DNA of 64,000 bases from Strongyloides papillosus (taxonomy: Eukaryota; Nematoda; Chromadorea; Rhabditida; Strongyloididae), in the NCBI GenBank assembly GCA_005656395.1, contig SRSI01000046.1, positions 620,001 through 684,000 on the forward strand, given 5' to 3'. Position numbers and translations under genes: made by a program. Under the pieces are notes generated by a model. That model was not told the DNA's origin. It was given only the letters and a program-made list of their open reading frames with translations, and searched no databases. Of this stretch, positions 22,835 through 33,768 are shown in pieces (the first letter of the stretch is position 1; each line of letters starts with the position of its first letter).

Positions 22835-23799
22835 TTATGATGATTTTGGTTTTGGTGGCTCTCTTCCTTTAATTGTACGCCAAGCGAATTTCTGTGTTTT
22901 GACAAATGACCACATATGACGTTTAGAATAGACAAGAACAATAGCTAGGAAAGGAATCAAAGTTGCAATCTATAAAATCGTATTAAAAAAATAAATAAAA
23001 TTGACTAAACGTACCTTAAGAGCCCACATTTTTCTATTATCATGATAAGGTTCGGCAGCCCAATGTAAGAAAGCAGAGACATCCTTAGCTTGTTGAGATT
23101 GAGAAGCAAATGTACCATCTTTGTATTCAATTCCTTCATCATACAATTGTTGTGGCATAGAAATAACACCACCTGGGAAATATGGATTATAAGCTTTTCC
23201 TTCATCAACTTTAACACCAGCTGGAGCATCAAAGTAACTAGTCAATAAGGCAAAGATATAATCATCACCTCCATGACGAGCCAAAGACATCAACGAAAGA
23301 TCTGGTGGAGCAGCACCATTGTTAGCAGCAGCTGCAGCTTTTTTATTTGGATATGGATCTGGGAGGGTATCGTTTAGAACTCCAGGTCTAGTTATTGGTT
23401 GTCCTCTATCATCTTTATCATGGATAGTTGCTTCAGCAGCCTCAGCTTTAGCTTCTTCTTCTGTCATAAATGTATCAACAAATTGTCTATAGTGAAGGTA
23501 TTTCATAGAATGGCAGGCAGCACAAACTTGTTTGTAAACTTCATAACCACGGCGAACAGAGGCATAGTCAAAAGTATCAAATAATCCAGCGTGTGGCCAA
23601 GGTAATTTGTATGGATGAACTACGTTCTCACCTGCTTGAATTGAATTTTCAAGAGCATACACCAATCCTCCAACACCGGCGGCTCCAACAGCTCCTAGAC
23701 CTAGAGCTACATTCTTCTAAAGAAAATTATTAAATCACCCTTCGTATGTAATCGAATGGTAAAACTCACAAACATTCCAGAACTAATAGCCCTCTGCAT
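22835..23799 (-). CDS. cyc-1: Cytochrome c1, heme protein of respiratory complex III
   Basis: Cytochrome c1 passes electrons from the Rieske centre to cytochrome c in the mitochondrial inner membrane. Exons 23799-23770, 23716-23015 and 22969-22835 (30+702+135 nt, 288 residues), all phase 0. Motifs: the covalent heme site CAACH, RPGVLNDTLPDPYPN, APPDLSLM, and ISMPQQLYDEG with the axial Met. The C-terminal anchor is IATLIPFLAIVLVY followed by KRHMWS. The length equals that of nematode CYC-1. The first exon follows a tttttatag acceptor 12 bases before the ATG, which suggests trans-splicing. An Ala-rich stretch (AAAAANNGAAPP) precedes the DLS motif. Confidence 0.95.
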
Positions 23800-24325
23800 A
23801 ATGGTCTTTGTCTATAAAAAATAACTAAACGTAAGAAAACAATACAAATTAATAATTATAAAACTTGTAACTAAGATTTATGTACTTTCTCAGATTTGTT
23901 TAATCTCGCTTTCAATAAACAATACACAAATCAGTACAATCGAAGGTAATTTTAATATCGATAAAAAAAACGCAAAAACAGCAGAAAAAACTTAAAGTTA
24001 GAACTTTCATAACACAATAAAAAAACAAAATTATAAGGTCTTACGTACTTAAAGTCCATTTAATGGAAAATAATTTCTACATTTTTAGAAGTTAGTATAC
24101 AACAGACTCGGAGTGGTATAACGTTACTAGAAATATATGCTCTTCTTTTCGAGAAATATTTCCTATAAAACATCTTTTAAAATTGAGCATTTTAATAGTG
24201 TGTTTGTTAGATCGTTGATAGATGTAAGAATGATAAGAATTATTGTATAATTTTTTTAATAAGAATATTGCAATTAGTTAGCATTATTATATAATGTGGA
24301 AATATTTTGTAAAAAGGTTATTTAT
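23800..24325. other. Short intergenic region
   Basis: Upstream region of cyc-1 and downstream of the kinase. A+T-rich, no gene or RNA recognised. Confidence 0.5.
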
Positions 24326-25418
24326 TTATTTCATTTCTATAAGATAATTAGATATTAAATTTTCACTTTGTGTTTTAGACAGATTATTTGACATTGTATT
24401 TGATAAATTAATTGATTTTCTTTCATAAGGGTTTGATAACATTTCGTTCCAATTTAAATCCCAAGTCCAATAAGCCTCAAAAGTTTTTTTATCAAGGATC
24501 TCTTTTTCTTGTTTCAGACATTGAATCATATATTTATAATCTATTTCATATTTACGAATAGATTTAAATACATATGAAGCAAACTTTCTCCCATTGAATC
24601 TAAACCGTTTAAACAAATTCATATTGGTAAATTTCCTTTTCTGTTCAATTAATTTTGAATTATCATTGTATGAATCCCACCATGGTAAGGTACCATTAAG
24701 CATATATGCAAGTGAAGTTAAAACACAATTTATGTCTTCCCATGGTTGTTGTTCGTTGTTTGAAAGAGCCCAATCTGTAGCAAATATTCTTGTTCCCCTA
24801 AAAGAAAGGTGTGTTCTTTTTGTTTTCCGTAAACTTCCATCAGCGTTCTTAAAACGTCTACCCATTCCAAAATCTATTAGATAAATTTTATTATCATTTG
24901 GGGGTAGACCAACCATCATGTTGTCTGGTTTAACATCTCTATCATGGAATACTAATAAATTATAAGAAAATTTTTTACCTGTGTAGGTAACCTGTATTGT
25001 GAAGTATTTTTAATGCTTCAATCAATTGACATCCAATCTCAGCTATAACACATGGATGAAACGTTTTATCACAGTATTTCTCAAACATTATCGTTTGTAA
25101 ATTTTTCCCCAGTTTTTCGAAAATTATATAATTATATATTTTGTGTGTTCCTGCTACGTAGATTTTAACAAAATGATTTGATCCTCTTACTTCTTTAAGA
25201 ATCATTTTCTCCAATACAAGACATCTACCTTCATCGTTATTTTTTTTTGCAATCTTCATTGCTAGTATTTTTGAAGTAACAAGATCTTTTACTTCTAAAA
25301 CTACCCCAAAACTACCTTTCCCTAATTCATCTTCAACTCGGTATCTATTTTTAACACAAAATGAGTGTTTTTTAAATTTTGGGGAATAAATTGAGTCTAA
25401 AAGAGTATCAAATGACAT
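24326..25418 (-). CDS. Casein kinase 1 / TTBK-like protein kinase
   Basis: A Ser/Thr kinase of the CK1 group, which is heavily expanded in nematodes and often germline-expressed. Two exons: 25418-24979 and 24938-24326 (440+613 nt, 350 residues). The 40-nt intron interrupts the catalytic loop exactly, and joining restores HRDVKPDN (CAC-AG + A-GAT). Other motifs: glycine loop GKGSFG, ATP-binding Lys in AMKIAKK, LGKNL, IDFGMGR (DFG) and FRGTR...ATDWA in the activation segment. The kinase domain fills the first two-thirds. The tail is Asn/Ser/Leu-rich. All catalytic residues are present, so it should be active. It lies 167 bases downstream of lnkn-1 on the same strand. No clear acceptor precedes the ATG, so an operon is only a possibility. 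Confidence 0.88.
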
Positions 25419-25585
25419 AAGTGATTATTATTATTTTGATTCATTTTTTTAAATGCATAAAATAAACCATCATTGTTAATTTGTTTATTCTATATTTATA
25501 TACTATTACACGGAATAAATGATATGCAAAATATGTACAGTCATTAAACATATCCTTAAAATTATTTAACAGTAAATTAGGACCT

Positions 25586-27487
25586 TTACATTGCATCGAA
25601 GAAAAATCGTTGATGTTGAGAATTCTTTTCACGTTTATCTTGTTGACGTTCTCTTAAATGTAGTAATCCAGCTGAGAATAAAAGAAGAATACATACTATT
25701 GCAAGAACGATAAAACTTTGAAGAATTAGACGTGATGGAGTAAGATAAAGTCGAATGTACCATGGATTATTTGATTCTCGTGGTGGAACAGCAACAATTC
25801 TTGAATTTGGCACTATTTGTGGTAACTCAAAGGATTTAGCTTTCCCAACGTGTCTGTAGTTAAAAGGTCCATCAAATTTTATAATATCTATAAAATTTGG
25901 ACTACGGCCCAAACCAAATAGTACATAAGGTCCTTGCAGTGTTCTTTGATTAGTTTGTGAAAGCTGACATTTCTTAGAGACTTTAAAACTTCCCCACGAA
26001 TCTGTCATCGAATATGAGACACAAGCTCCATGCCATGGAATTCCACTACCAAAATCTCGTGCTTTTCTTCCAGGGCAATCTTTTTGACAAATATTTGTGT
26101 GAGTTTGAACTTTAAGGAAAGTCGTATCACCTTTATCATCACACTTGATGAAATCATGTTTTGTTTGTTGATTTTTTTTATCCATATACTCAACTACAAT
26201 ATCTAAATTGCCATCCTCTTTTAAATCAAAAAATCCTGTTAACATCACTTTGCCTCCACTCATATCTGCAGGTTCAATTAATCTTTGTGTTGTTTTCATC
26301 TCAAATTTCCTTGTAACATTTTCACAACCATTACATTCTACATTTTCAAGAATTATTGGATGATCACCATTATTGATTTTAGCAACAGCTATCAAATCAG
26401 GGTAACCATCTAAATTAAAATCTCCAACTCTAAATATTATGTCTTGTTCTTTACCAGTTACAGCAAGTTCCGATTCTTTACTATCAATTGTTATATAATT
26501 CCATTCACCCCCTTCACTTAATAATTCAGATTTAGACATTCCATTACTATTTTTATTTGACCAAATTAAAAATTTCTCAATTTTCTTGCAACCACTATCA
26601 CTACAAACGGGAAAAGCTATATCAAGGTGACCATCGGCATCAAAATCAGAAACCACCGGAGCTGCTAAATTTTTCTCATCATAGTTATTAGGTATTTTGG
26701 CAATTGCATGCTTATGTAGAATCCAATTATTTCGTTGTTCATTCTTCACATACATCTCCAAAACTAACTTTTGTTTTTCATTCTCCATACCAAATACAAA
26801 ATCAGCCCTCATATCTCCATCAAAATCAGCAAAAATATGAGGAAAATACTTTTTTGGTTTCATATTCTTCCTGTCCCTTGTAATATCAATATCCTCTATT
26901 AAATTGTTCTTAAATAACTTTGTACACTCCTCCGTCCCAAATTTATCACCACCTGTAAAACAAACTAACTCATGGGGGTCATCGCTTTTGAATCCAATAA
27001 TATCAGCAATACCATCACCATTTACATCAGCCACAATAGGCTCATCAAACAGGTAAGTAGTCAAAGTAAATGTTGTGAAGTTAAACTTATTAACATCGTT
27101 AAATAAAAATACAACGACACGAAAAACAGACTCATCTACTTCTGATACAGAAATAATATCTGGTATTGTATCACCATTAAAATCTCCTACAAGACAAGAT
27201 GCTTGTGATGACTCAATTTGCAAACTTTTTGGTGTTGTTTGGTTACTAAATATTCCAGTTTCCGATTGTAACCTTATTGTCAATTCGTCATCATTCTGTA
27301 CAATTATGTCAGTATACCCATCTTTGTTCATATCACCAATACCACAAATTCTACCTGAATAACCATTCTTAGGTGCATCTTCATCTAGTATAAGTGAATT
27401 TTCTACTGTGTTAATCCATGTTAGAAATAGAAATATTAGTATATTTAAGTTAATAGTGTTTTTTATAAAATTTAATATAAACGTCAT
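25586..27487 (-). CDS. lnkn-1: ITFG1/TIP orthologue (linkin), FG-GAP cell-adhesion membrane protein
   Basis: Linkin is a single-span cell-surface protein needed for adhesion between migrating cells in the C. elegans gonad; the mammalian homologue is ITFG1. This is a single exon of 633 residues. A signal peptide occupies about 1-30. Seven or more FG-GAP/VCBS-type repeats follow with Ca-binding loops such as DMNKDGYTD, DFNGDTIPD, DVNGDGIAD, DFDGDMRAD, DFDADGHLD and DFNLDGYPD. A conserved C-terminal module carries GLGRSPNFID, IPNSRIVAVPP and TPSRLILQ. A membrane span lies at about 588-611, and a short basic tail ends FFFDAM, nearly the same ending as human ITFG1. Length and ending agree with the family, so the model is complete. 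The absence of introns over 1.9 kb is unusual for such a gene but common in compact worm genomes. Confidence 0.95.
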   Translation of the reverse strand: MTFILNFIKNTINLNILIFLFLTWINTVENSLILDEDAPKNGYSGRICGIGDMNKDGYTDIIVQNDDELTIRLQSETGIFSNQTTPKSLQIESSQASCLVGDFNGDTIPDIISVSEVDESVFRVVVFLFNDVNKFNFTTFTLTTYLFDEPIVADVNGDGIADIIGFKSDDPHELVCFTGGDKFGTEECTKLFKNNLIEDIDITRDRKNMKPKKYFPHIFADFDGDMRADFVFGMENEKQKLVLEMYVKNEQRNNWILHKHAIAKIPNNYDEKNLAAPVVSDFDADGHLDIAFPVCSDSGCKKIEKFLIWSNKNSNGMSKSELLSEGGEWNYITIDSKESELAVTGKEQDIIFRVGDFNLDGYPDLIAVAKINNGDHPIILENVECNGCENVTRKFEMKTTQRLIEPADMSGGKVMLTGFFDLKEDGNLDIVVEYMDKKNQQTKHDFIKCDDKGDTTFLKVQTHTNICQKDCPGRKARDFGSGIPWHGACVSYSMTDSWGSFKVSKKCQLSQTNQRTLQGPYVLFGLGRSPNFIDIIKFDGPFNYRHVGKAKSFELPQIVPNSRIVAVPPRESNNPWYIRLYLTPSRLILQSFIVLAIVCILLLFSAGLLHLRERQQDKREKNSQHQRFFFDAM

Positions 27488-27659
27488 TTCAAAGTTTATA
27501 GCATAATAGATAGAGTAGTTTAGTTATTGTCATATGAAGTTTTAAGCCTAAAATATTAAAAAGAATTATGAGATGAAATAAATATTATATGTATATGTGT
27601 TCAATATTATGAAATTGTATATTTACAATAGTATTAAATGATATAATATTGATATAACT
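27488..27659. promoter_or_regulatory. Probable upstream region of lnkn-1
   Basis: 172 bases of A+T-rich DNA upstream of the lnkn-1 ATG. No specific motif identified. Confidence 0.3.
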
Positions 27660-27905
27660 TCTATTTAATATTGACAAAGGGGAATAAATTTTCCACTGTA
27701 ATACCGCGTGGCATATGAATACCCCCATAAATAAGTTTATATGTACATAATGTTCCACATTGTTTTGACAATGTCCCTTTAGGAGTTCCCTTGTTTTTCA
27801 CTTCAACAACAAGTGAAGTCACCACTGGCTTGTATTAAAAATGACAACAGGCTGTGTAATGTCTACTTTGCTTCTTTCGACATCTGCTTTAACACTAAAA
27901 TATAT
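27660..27905 (-). pseudogene. Broken coding remnant, unknown family
   Basis: The minus strand reads like protein in two frames. After an acceptor-like atatattttag (ending about 27896) comes VKADVERSKVDITQPVVIF and then a stop. One frame over, the reading continues as PVVTSLVVEVKNKGTPKG and on through a Cys-containing stretch to FPFVNI and a stop near 27660. Composition is protein-like, not poly-Lys/Asn. A single-base change near 27842 would link the two frames, so this looks like a decayed gene or exon. I do not recognise the family. An intron within it is an alternative. Confidence 0.3.
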
Positions 27906-28588
27906 AAAATTTGGGAATAAAATTACTCTTTACCATATAATAGTGTTTAAAAAAGCAAAATAGGAGAATAGGAGGTTAATGTAACTAATAAATTGTTTTC
28001 TATAGTACTACTGATATTGTTAGGAAAATATTAATAAACAAAGTATAATTAATTAATATTTTAGTAAAGTTACATGAACGACTATACTGGAAATAATTTA
28101 TATACCTTATTTTAAATTTACAATAATGATAACAATAAAAAATTACATTAGTACACTATAATTACTAATAACAACCATTTGTTCTTATTTGATATTATTT
28201 ATAGATTATAGTAATTAAGAAACTTACTTTTTTTTGTTTAAATGTTAATTTTTCAAATTCTAGAAAACATTTGTGTATTATGAATAAGATTTTATAGTGT
28301 AAAGGTTTCTAAATTTCAAGCATTTTCAAAGCTGATAGTTAAAAAATCATTTTTACATGTTAAATGTAAATTATTTGTTTATAGCATGATTATATATTTG
28401 TAAAACTATAAAAAATAGAAATTGTAATAATTTTAACAGAAAGCTTATTTTCAAACTTTCTTTATATACTTGGCAATTGAATTTTTGTAATTTTAGTAGT
28501 GGTCATACTTAAATATAAAAAATAGGAATAATTTTATTGATATTACTGTTTATTGTTGTTATTATCTTTATTACTACTCAACATTATC

Positions 28589-28845
28589 TTACATCAATGG
28601 GAGTGTGTACACTAGCCTCATTTAGAAAAAGGCTAGTATGGATTAGAGCTGCTATTGGAGCAGTAATTCCAATGGAACCAATACAGCTAAGATGCATGGT
28701 TTGATAGGAAGATCGGGCGATCTTCATGCTCCCTTCAACATCATATATACCTATTATTTTAAATTTTTGATTTAAAAAATTGATTTCTACTTGAACTTCT
28801 ATTGGATAACAACACGCAATGAATGGTAAACATTTTCATCTGTAT
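28589..28845 (-). pseudogene. Protein-like open stretch, unknown family
   Basis: The minus strand is open for about 80 codons, ending HTPIDVR then stop. It includes KIIGIYDVEGSMKIARSS and SCIGSIGITAPIAALIHTS. The last codons overlap a donor-like gtaagata at about 28596, so it may be an internal exon of a gene continuing toward 27900, though the phases do not join directly. A perfect 8-bp inverted repeat (28708-28725) lies inside. No start codon or family was identified. It may belong with the remnant at 27660-27905. Confidence 0.3.
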
Positions 28846-29037
28846 GTTGTTGTGTCTTCAATCACTTTTTTTTTGTAGTAAACAAACAATCTTAATAATT
28901 TAACATTGTTATGAAGTAACAAAAATATCTAATTTATTTAAAAGTTATTTTATTATCAATAATAACAAAAAAGTCAAAAATACATAACAACTATTATTAA
29001 CAGAGCTAATTGGAATCATAAATGATTAAATTTCTAA

Positions 29038-29460
29038 TTATTGTAATTTGTTATAAACATCACTGACAAATCTCTTTTCAATTTTTGGTAACAAAGCTAG
29101 ATGATCATTGACACATGTAGGTATTTGTTCATTCAACGTTTTTTCGACTTTCTTAGCATCTTCCTGAGATTTTGGTTCACCGTGTTTCTGAATTGCTTTA
29201 TCATAGGCAGTCATTGCACAACGAGATAACTGATCTTGGAGAGTTTGTAGCTCATTTTTTAAGTAATTTTGAATTCTTTGCATATTCGTATTACATGTAT
29301 CAATACAGTGTTCAACATCTTCTCTCTTTGAATGTTTATCGGAAACACATCGAGCAGAACATTCAAACATCGTTTTTTGTACACCACGGAAATACTTTTT
29401 CTCCATCTGCTCGACAAAATCATCGACAGCTGTCATCATACGTCTTTGTTCATTCTCCAT
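29038..29460 (-). CDS. FAM136A: FAM136A-like mitochondrial intermembrane-space protein
   Basis: FAM136A is a small helical mitochondrial protein, probably in the intermembrane space, with pairs of CX3C motifs held by disulfides. This 140-residue single-exon protein matches along its full length. It begins with an acidic N-terminal helix. Then come FRGVQKTMFECSARC (first CX3C) and VEHCIDTC (second CX3C), an LQDQLSRCAMTAYDKA helix, and TCVNDHLALLPKIEKR near the end. The first CX3C pair is intact. In the second pair one cysteine of each motif is missing (CAMTA for CxxxC, QIPTC for CxxxC). The length is normal for the family (about 138). It is the most downstream of several minus-strand genes between 29 and 32 kb. 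Confidence 0.9.
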   Translation of the reverse strand: MENEQRRMMTAVDDFVEQMEKKYFRGVQKTMFECSARCVSDKHSKREDVEHCIDTCNTNMQRIQNYLKNELQTLQDQLSRCAMTAYDKAIQKHGEPKSQEDAKKVEKTLNEQIPTCVNDHLALLPKIEKRFVSDVYNKLQ

Positions 29461-29911
29461 TTTAAATTACGAAATATTACCTAGAAAAGACAAAACGGAA
29501 ATTACTAAAAGTATGGAAAATTTATATAATTTCATATTTATAAAAAATTTGATAAGACATTCCTTCAAATGCTTTGGGAAGGTGTATATTTGATAGTTTT
29601 GTACTACAAGAATGAGTGCTATTATTTTTGATTATTAATTTAATTAAAAGTCTTTTTTTATCAAGTTTATGTGTAGGGAAATTCGCAAATTAACCAAAAA
29701 ATTTACTTATGTTACTATTTGTGAAATTTGTTGTTTTTACATCAAATTAACTCCTTAATTTTTTTAATTAACTACTCCATAATGCAACATTCATAATAAT
29801 AAAAAAAATAGCCGAGGTATTTGTAATTACAAATAACATATTTTAACTTAATTTATATCAATGCAATTAATTAAAAAATTTAAAAGTAAATAATTTGTTA
29901 AAACAAATAGG
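29461..29911. other. Intergenic, no gene seen
   Basis: A+T-rich spacer between the FAM136A-like start and the ABRA-like stop. Nothing recognised. Confidence 0.5.
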
Positions 29912-30757
29912 TTATGTATCAACAATTGCTATACAATTAACTGGATCTCCTGAATACCTAACACATTTCTTAATATCATCAATCGTTTTTAACATCCTAA
30001 TTTCTTTATTATTATCCTGTCCTTGGTATAACATTTCCCCCTCAAAATCAATTAAACCATACTTTCGTGCTCTTATCAACATTCCAACTAAACTTCCTGA
30101 ATACAAATTATAGTTATAAAATAATGGACCAAATTTTACAACACGATTTGGTACTTCACCCGTTGCAAATGAGTTAATTACTTCGCAGAGAAATATGATC
30201 TCTGACGTTATGTAATTTCCAGCTCTTTTTGCTCTAATTTCTGTCTTGGATCCTTTCTCTGGTCTAGCATAGTCAGTGGCTTTCTTATCCAATTCTTTAA
30301 TTTCATATGTGTTTGAAAATGGATTACTATATATTAAATAATTAAATATTTTAAGAATATAGTACTTACTGCTTTAATTCTTCTTCTGTTTGCTTGGCCT
30401 TTGCATTAAATTTATCTATGAATTTTTGTGTTGATGAAGTTCTACAATAAGGTCTATTATTTCTAACTGGAGTATCACTAAAAAATTATTTTTAAATGTC
30501 ATTAAAAAAATACAAAAATGTTACTTTTTATCTACTTGTGTTGTTTCAGAATTTGAAGTATCATCAAATTTATTTTTTAATTTATCTGTATTTGAAGTCA
30601 TATATTTAAATGGCCAATAACAACCGTTAGGTGTCTGGGTACTAAAAAAATTAAAAAAATACAATAAAACTTACCTCATCGTCTCTTCTTGTTTAACTTC
30701 ATCTTCATTAAACTTATTAATATAAGTTTTCATATTAGCAGACCTCTTCGACATCAT
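29912..30757 (-). CDS. ABRA: ABRA/STARS-like actin-binding Rho-activating protein (Costars domain)
   Basis: ABRA (STARS) binds actin and stimulates Rho/SRF signalling in muscle; its C-terminal Costars domain is the conserved part. Four exons on the minus strand: 30757-30675, 30641-30525, 30477-30370 and 30326-29912 (83+117+108+415 nt, 240 residues). All three introns interrupt codons after the second base and rejoin cleanly. The N-terminal half is polar and has KFND/KFNA-type repeats: FIDKFNAKAKQTEEEL resembles YINKFNEDEVKQEE and LKNKFDDTSNSE. The C-terminal half begins with NPFSNTYE and continues with YARPEKGSKTEIRAKRA. It then shows the Costars core: EIIFLCEVI, VKFGPLFYNYN, LVGMLIRARKYGLIDFEGEMLYQGQD. 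Two ATGs occur in tandem; the first is used. Confidence 0.88.
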
Positions 30758-31425
30758 CCTTCCGTTTCAAACAAACAATAATATATTTATTGAAATGACA
30801 TTATTATGCTTCTTTTCAATCTCTAAGTATGTTGTGTGAATAAAAAGTAATAAAGCTAAGGTGATATTTGTTACTCGTAATTATTTCTATTCATATGATT
30901 TTCTATAGTTTGATATTAATTTTACACTATAGAACAATTGGCAATGCTCAATTCACATGTTGAGTTTAAAAAAAAAGTAGCTAAAATTATTTGCAAGTAT
31001 ATCTCTTTGTTTGTTATCTTTTTAAATCGTTAGTGATATTTATCTTTTAGAAATGTTATTTTTATAAATTTAATAATCATAATTTTTTTTACATTAACAT
31101 CATAATGGAATAAATTTAAATAAATAATGTGAAAGCATCAAAAATTATAAGAACTTGTTAAAATGATATTCTTTTATTTTATTGTAATAAATGTTAACTT
31201 TTGATTATGGAAATTGAATCCAGTTATTGTATGGTTATATAGTAATGAACGGCTGGTTATATCTGGATATTGTTATGAGATGTGTATGGCAGGATGTCCT
31301 TCTTTCGAAAATATTTTATCTTAATAAACATTAGTAAATGATTAATCAATGACGATCAACAATTTTACTTTTATCTATTCATTTTAAATACAAACAAGAA
31401 ATATTTTAAAGTATGGTAATTAATT
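30758..31425. other. Intergenic, no gene seen
   Basis: Upstream region of the ABRA-like gene. A locally G+C-richer patch (about 31230-31310) has no reading frame or RNA fold I can name. Confidence 0.45.
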
Positions 31426-32240
31426 TTAAAGAGACATTCTATTAATACGTTTATTAATTGTTGACATATAATTTTCAATATTCTTAAGTTCATTTGCAAC
31501 AAGCCATCCATCTTTGTTTGAATCAAGCTTTGCAAAAACGTTCTCAATCTCACTAAAACTAACTTCTCCATTTTGATTTGCGTATTTGTGGACTTCTTCA
31601 ATAGTCAATTTTCTATCACTGTTTTGATCGATAAGAGCCATTAATCTTCTTGCTTGTTGAATTTTTTCAACATCATTATCTTGGCGTGGGGCGGCATTCT
31701 CCATAACGCCACTGAATTCACTAAAACTAATCATTTTATCATTGTTAACATCAGCAAATTGGAACAATCCACTAACAATTTCACTAGCAATATTTTCTTT
31801 ATTATTTTTTGCCTCATCTAAAGTAATGAAGCCATCCTGATTTCCATCTAACATCTAAAAAAAGATATACAATTTTTTGGTAAAGTAATTAAAAAATAAA
31901 AACGAGTTTGTATTAAAACGTACATTAAAGAATTTCTGAATGTGATCTTCATGTTTTTGTGGAAGGGATGATGTAAGATAAACAAGTTCCTCTACCGATA
32001 ATGTACCATCTCTGTTTATATCATAATTATGGAAATATTTATTAACTAAAAAAAATATTATTTGATAAGATATTATTAAATCATACCGTTTTTTCTTATT
32101 TGTTGACCATTCTCAGATTCAGAAAGTTTCAAAAATTCATGATATTGTATTCTCCCATCTTTATTAGTATCAACATCTTCAAAATTAAAACTTGTAACAG
32201 TAGAAATAGCAAAGAATCCAATTAAAACTTCCTTCCACAT
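31426..32240 (-). CDS. Secretory six-EF-hand calcium-binding protein (calumenin/reticulocalbin-like)
   Basis: A calcium-binding protein of the secretory route. Three exons: 32240-32087, 32045-31924 and 31854-31426 (154+122+429 nt, 234 residues). The junctions are phase 1 (a Val codon) and phase 0. A short signal peptide (about 1-17) is followed by six EF-hand loops in tandem: DTNKDGRIQYHE, DINRDGTLSVEE, DGNQDGFITLDE, DVNNDKMISFSE, DQNSDRKLTIEE and DSNKDGWLVANE. The fourth and fifth loops lack the Gly at position 6. CREC-family proteins have 6-7 EF-hands but are longer (about 300) and usually end in HDEL. Here the end is RMSL, so ER retention by HDEL is not expected and secretion is more likely. 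Other EF-hand families remain possible. Confidence 0.8.
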
Positions 32241-33111
32241 ATTTTTAGAAAGTGTGATTTATTTGAAAATGATATATTATTTAAGAAAGTTATATTTAAT
32301 GTATTTTAGAGGTGGGTATAAAGTGAATTGATAATATCCTCTAATTCCATTTTCCTTTAAATGTATCATTATAATAACAGGTTTCTAAGATTTAAACACA
32401 TAAAATAATAGAGACGAATTATTTTTGGAAGAGAAAAGCTGGCGACAATTTTAGATAAGGAAGATGAAACAAAAGGATATAACATCTCAAGTATTATTTT
32501 TTAAATGTCTTTTAAGTTAAGTAAAGATAAATATACTGGTTAATTATTATTTTTTCTATTGTATTTCCATTCACATTTTCTTAGTATGATATTTGAAAAA
32601 TATTATCAATAACAAGGTTATTTTTAAATCCTATTAGACTTATAATGTGATAAATTTCTATTAATGCTATGAATCATACACTAACCATACAAATTTAGTT
32701 ATTACATATGACTAATTAAACGTATAAAAGTCATTGAATTAAAAAATACTATTCAAGGTATTTTTAAAATCATTTTACTACATCTAAAAGAAATATTATT
32801 TTGTAATAATCCAATATTTTAATTGTAAAATGATTTATTTAATAATAACCATAATTCATAAACTATTATAAAATAAACATAATTTTATAGGTTATTTTTA
32901 CCAAACTTTACTTTCAATTCAATAATAAAATTTACTTATTAATTTTTTTTATTCTCAAATAAATATTTACCATGAGATTGTTGAAAACTTTTATTTATCT
33001 CATTGTCCATTTTAATGTTGTTTTGATAATATGACATAACCAACATTTTTTATGCAAATATTATTTTGTATAAAAGGAAAAAACAACAATGAATTATTAA
33101 ATTTTAAAGTG
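32241..33111. other. Divergent intergenic region
   Basis: Shared upstream region of the EF-hand gene (minus) and the secreted-protein gene (plus). An acceptor-like attttaaag occurs just before the ATG at 33112. No other gene seen. Confidence 0.45.
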
Positions 33112-33768
33112 ATGTTAAAAAATTTTAAAATATTGTTAATATCACTAACTATAATTTCTCCAACTCATGGTTGCAGTTCAATGACTGGTGGAGGTGCTAA
33201 TGATGGAGAACTTTTACAAGATCCCACTTTTACTTTCAAAGTATCACCTGCCGTCAGTTGGACATATCCACCAGAAATATCATCCACAAATCCTGGAGTT
33301 GTTTTTTATTTTCCTGGACAAAGTTTATCACAAACTCAGGCATTTCAAAATGCTGAATCTGATATAACTGCTGCAATTCTATTTGCATTTGATGATGAAA
33401 ATATTCCTACAACGAGGATGTCAGCAACAATAACATATTCTCCTGATCCAATAGCAAACTGTGTTCCTAACAATCCTTATCCGCAAGGAACTTATGTAGG
33501 ATTGCTAGCTGCCGGTGCTATCATTGAATGGGCTGTTTTAACAGGCACCAGTGGAGCTACAGTAAATCTAGTAAATTGTCCTTTAAGCATGAATTCTATA
33601 AGTACTTCTCAAGTTTTAAATGTTCAAGATTACATCAAAGATATTGTTGTAAATTTAAAAGGTTACACAACTACAAGAGGAACTTGGCGTACAATTGCAA
33701 ATAATATGATGTCAATACTTAATTTTCGATTTGGAACATTAGTTCGTAGTGAAGTTACAATTAATTAA
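33112..33768 (+). CDS. Secreted nematode protein, unknown function
   Basis: A 218-residue protein with a clear signal peptide (KILLISLTIISPTHG) when started at the ATG at 33112. An in-frame ATG at 33052 would put 20 extra residues before the signal and is less likely, as an acceptor-like site ends just before 33112. The mature part opens with CSSMTGGGANDG, then VSPAVSWTYPPE, VVFYFPGQS and TQAFQNAESDI. It is rich in Thr, Ser, Ala and Asn and has three cysteines, one at the mature start. No membrane span or catalytic motif is visible. The pattern resembles nematode-restricted secreted proteins of unknown role. No family name can be given with confidence. Confidence 0.75.
   Translation: MLKNFKILLISLTIISPTHGCSSMTGGGANDGELLQDPTFTFKVSPAVSWTYPPEISSTNPGVVFYFPGQSLSQTQAFQNAESDITAAILFAFDDENIPTTRMSATITYSPDPIANCVPNNPYPQGTYVGLLAAGAIIEWAVLTGTSGATVNLVNCPLSMNSISTSQVLNVQDYIKDIVVNLKGYTTTRGTWRTIANNMMSILNFRFGTLVRSEVTIN

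Noticed and set aside
24939..24978. Kinase with a DRD catalytic loop in place of HRD
   Set aside because: This arises only with a weaker donor; the gtaaaa donor and the gatag acceptor restore HRDVKPDN.
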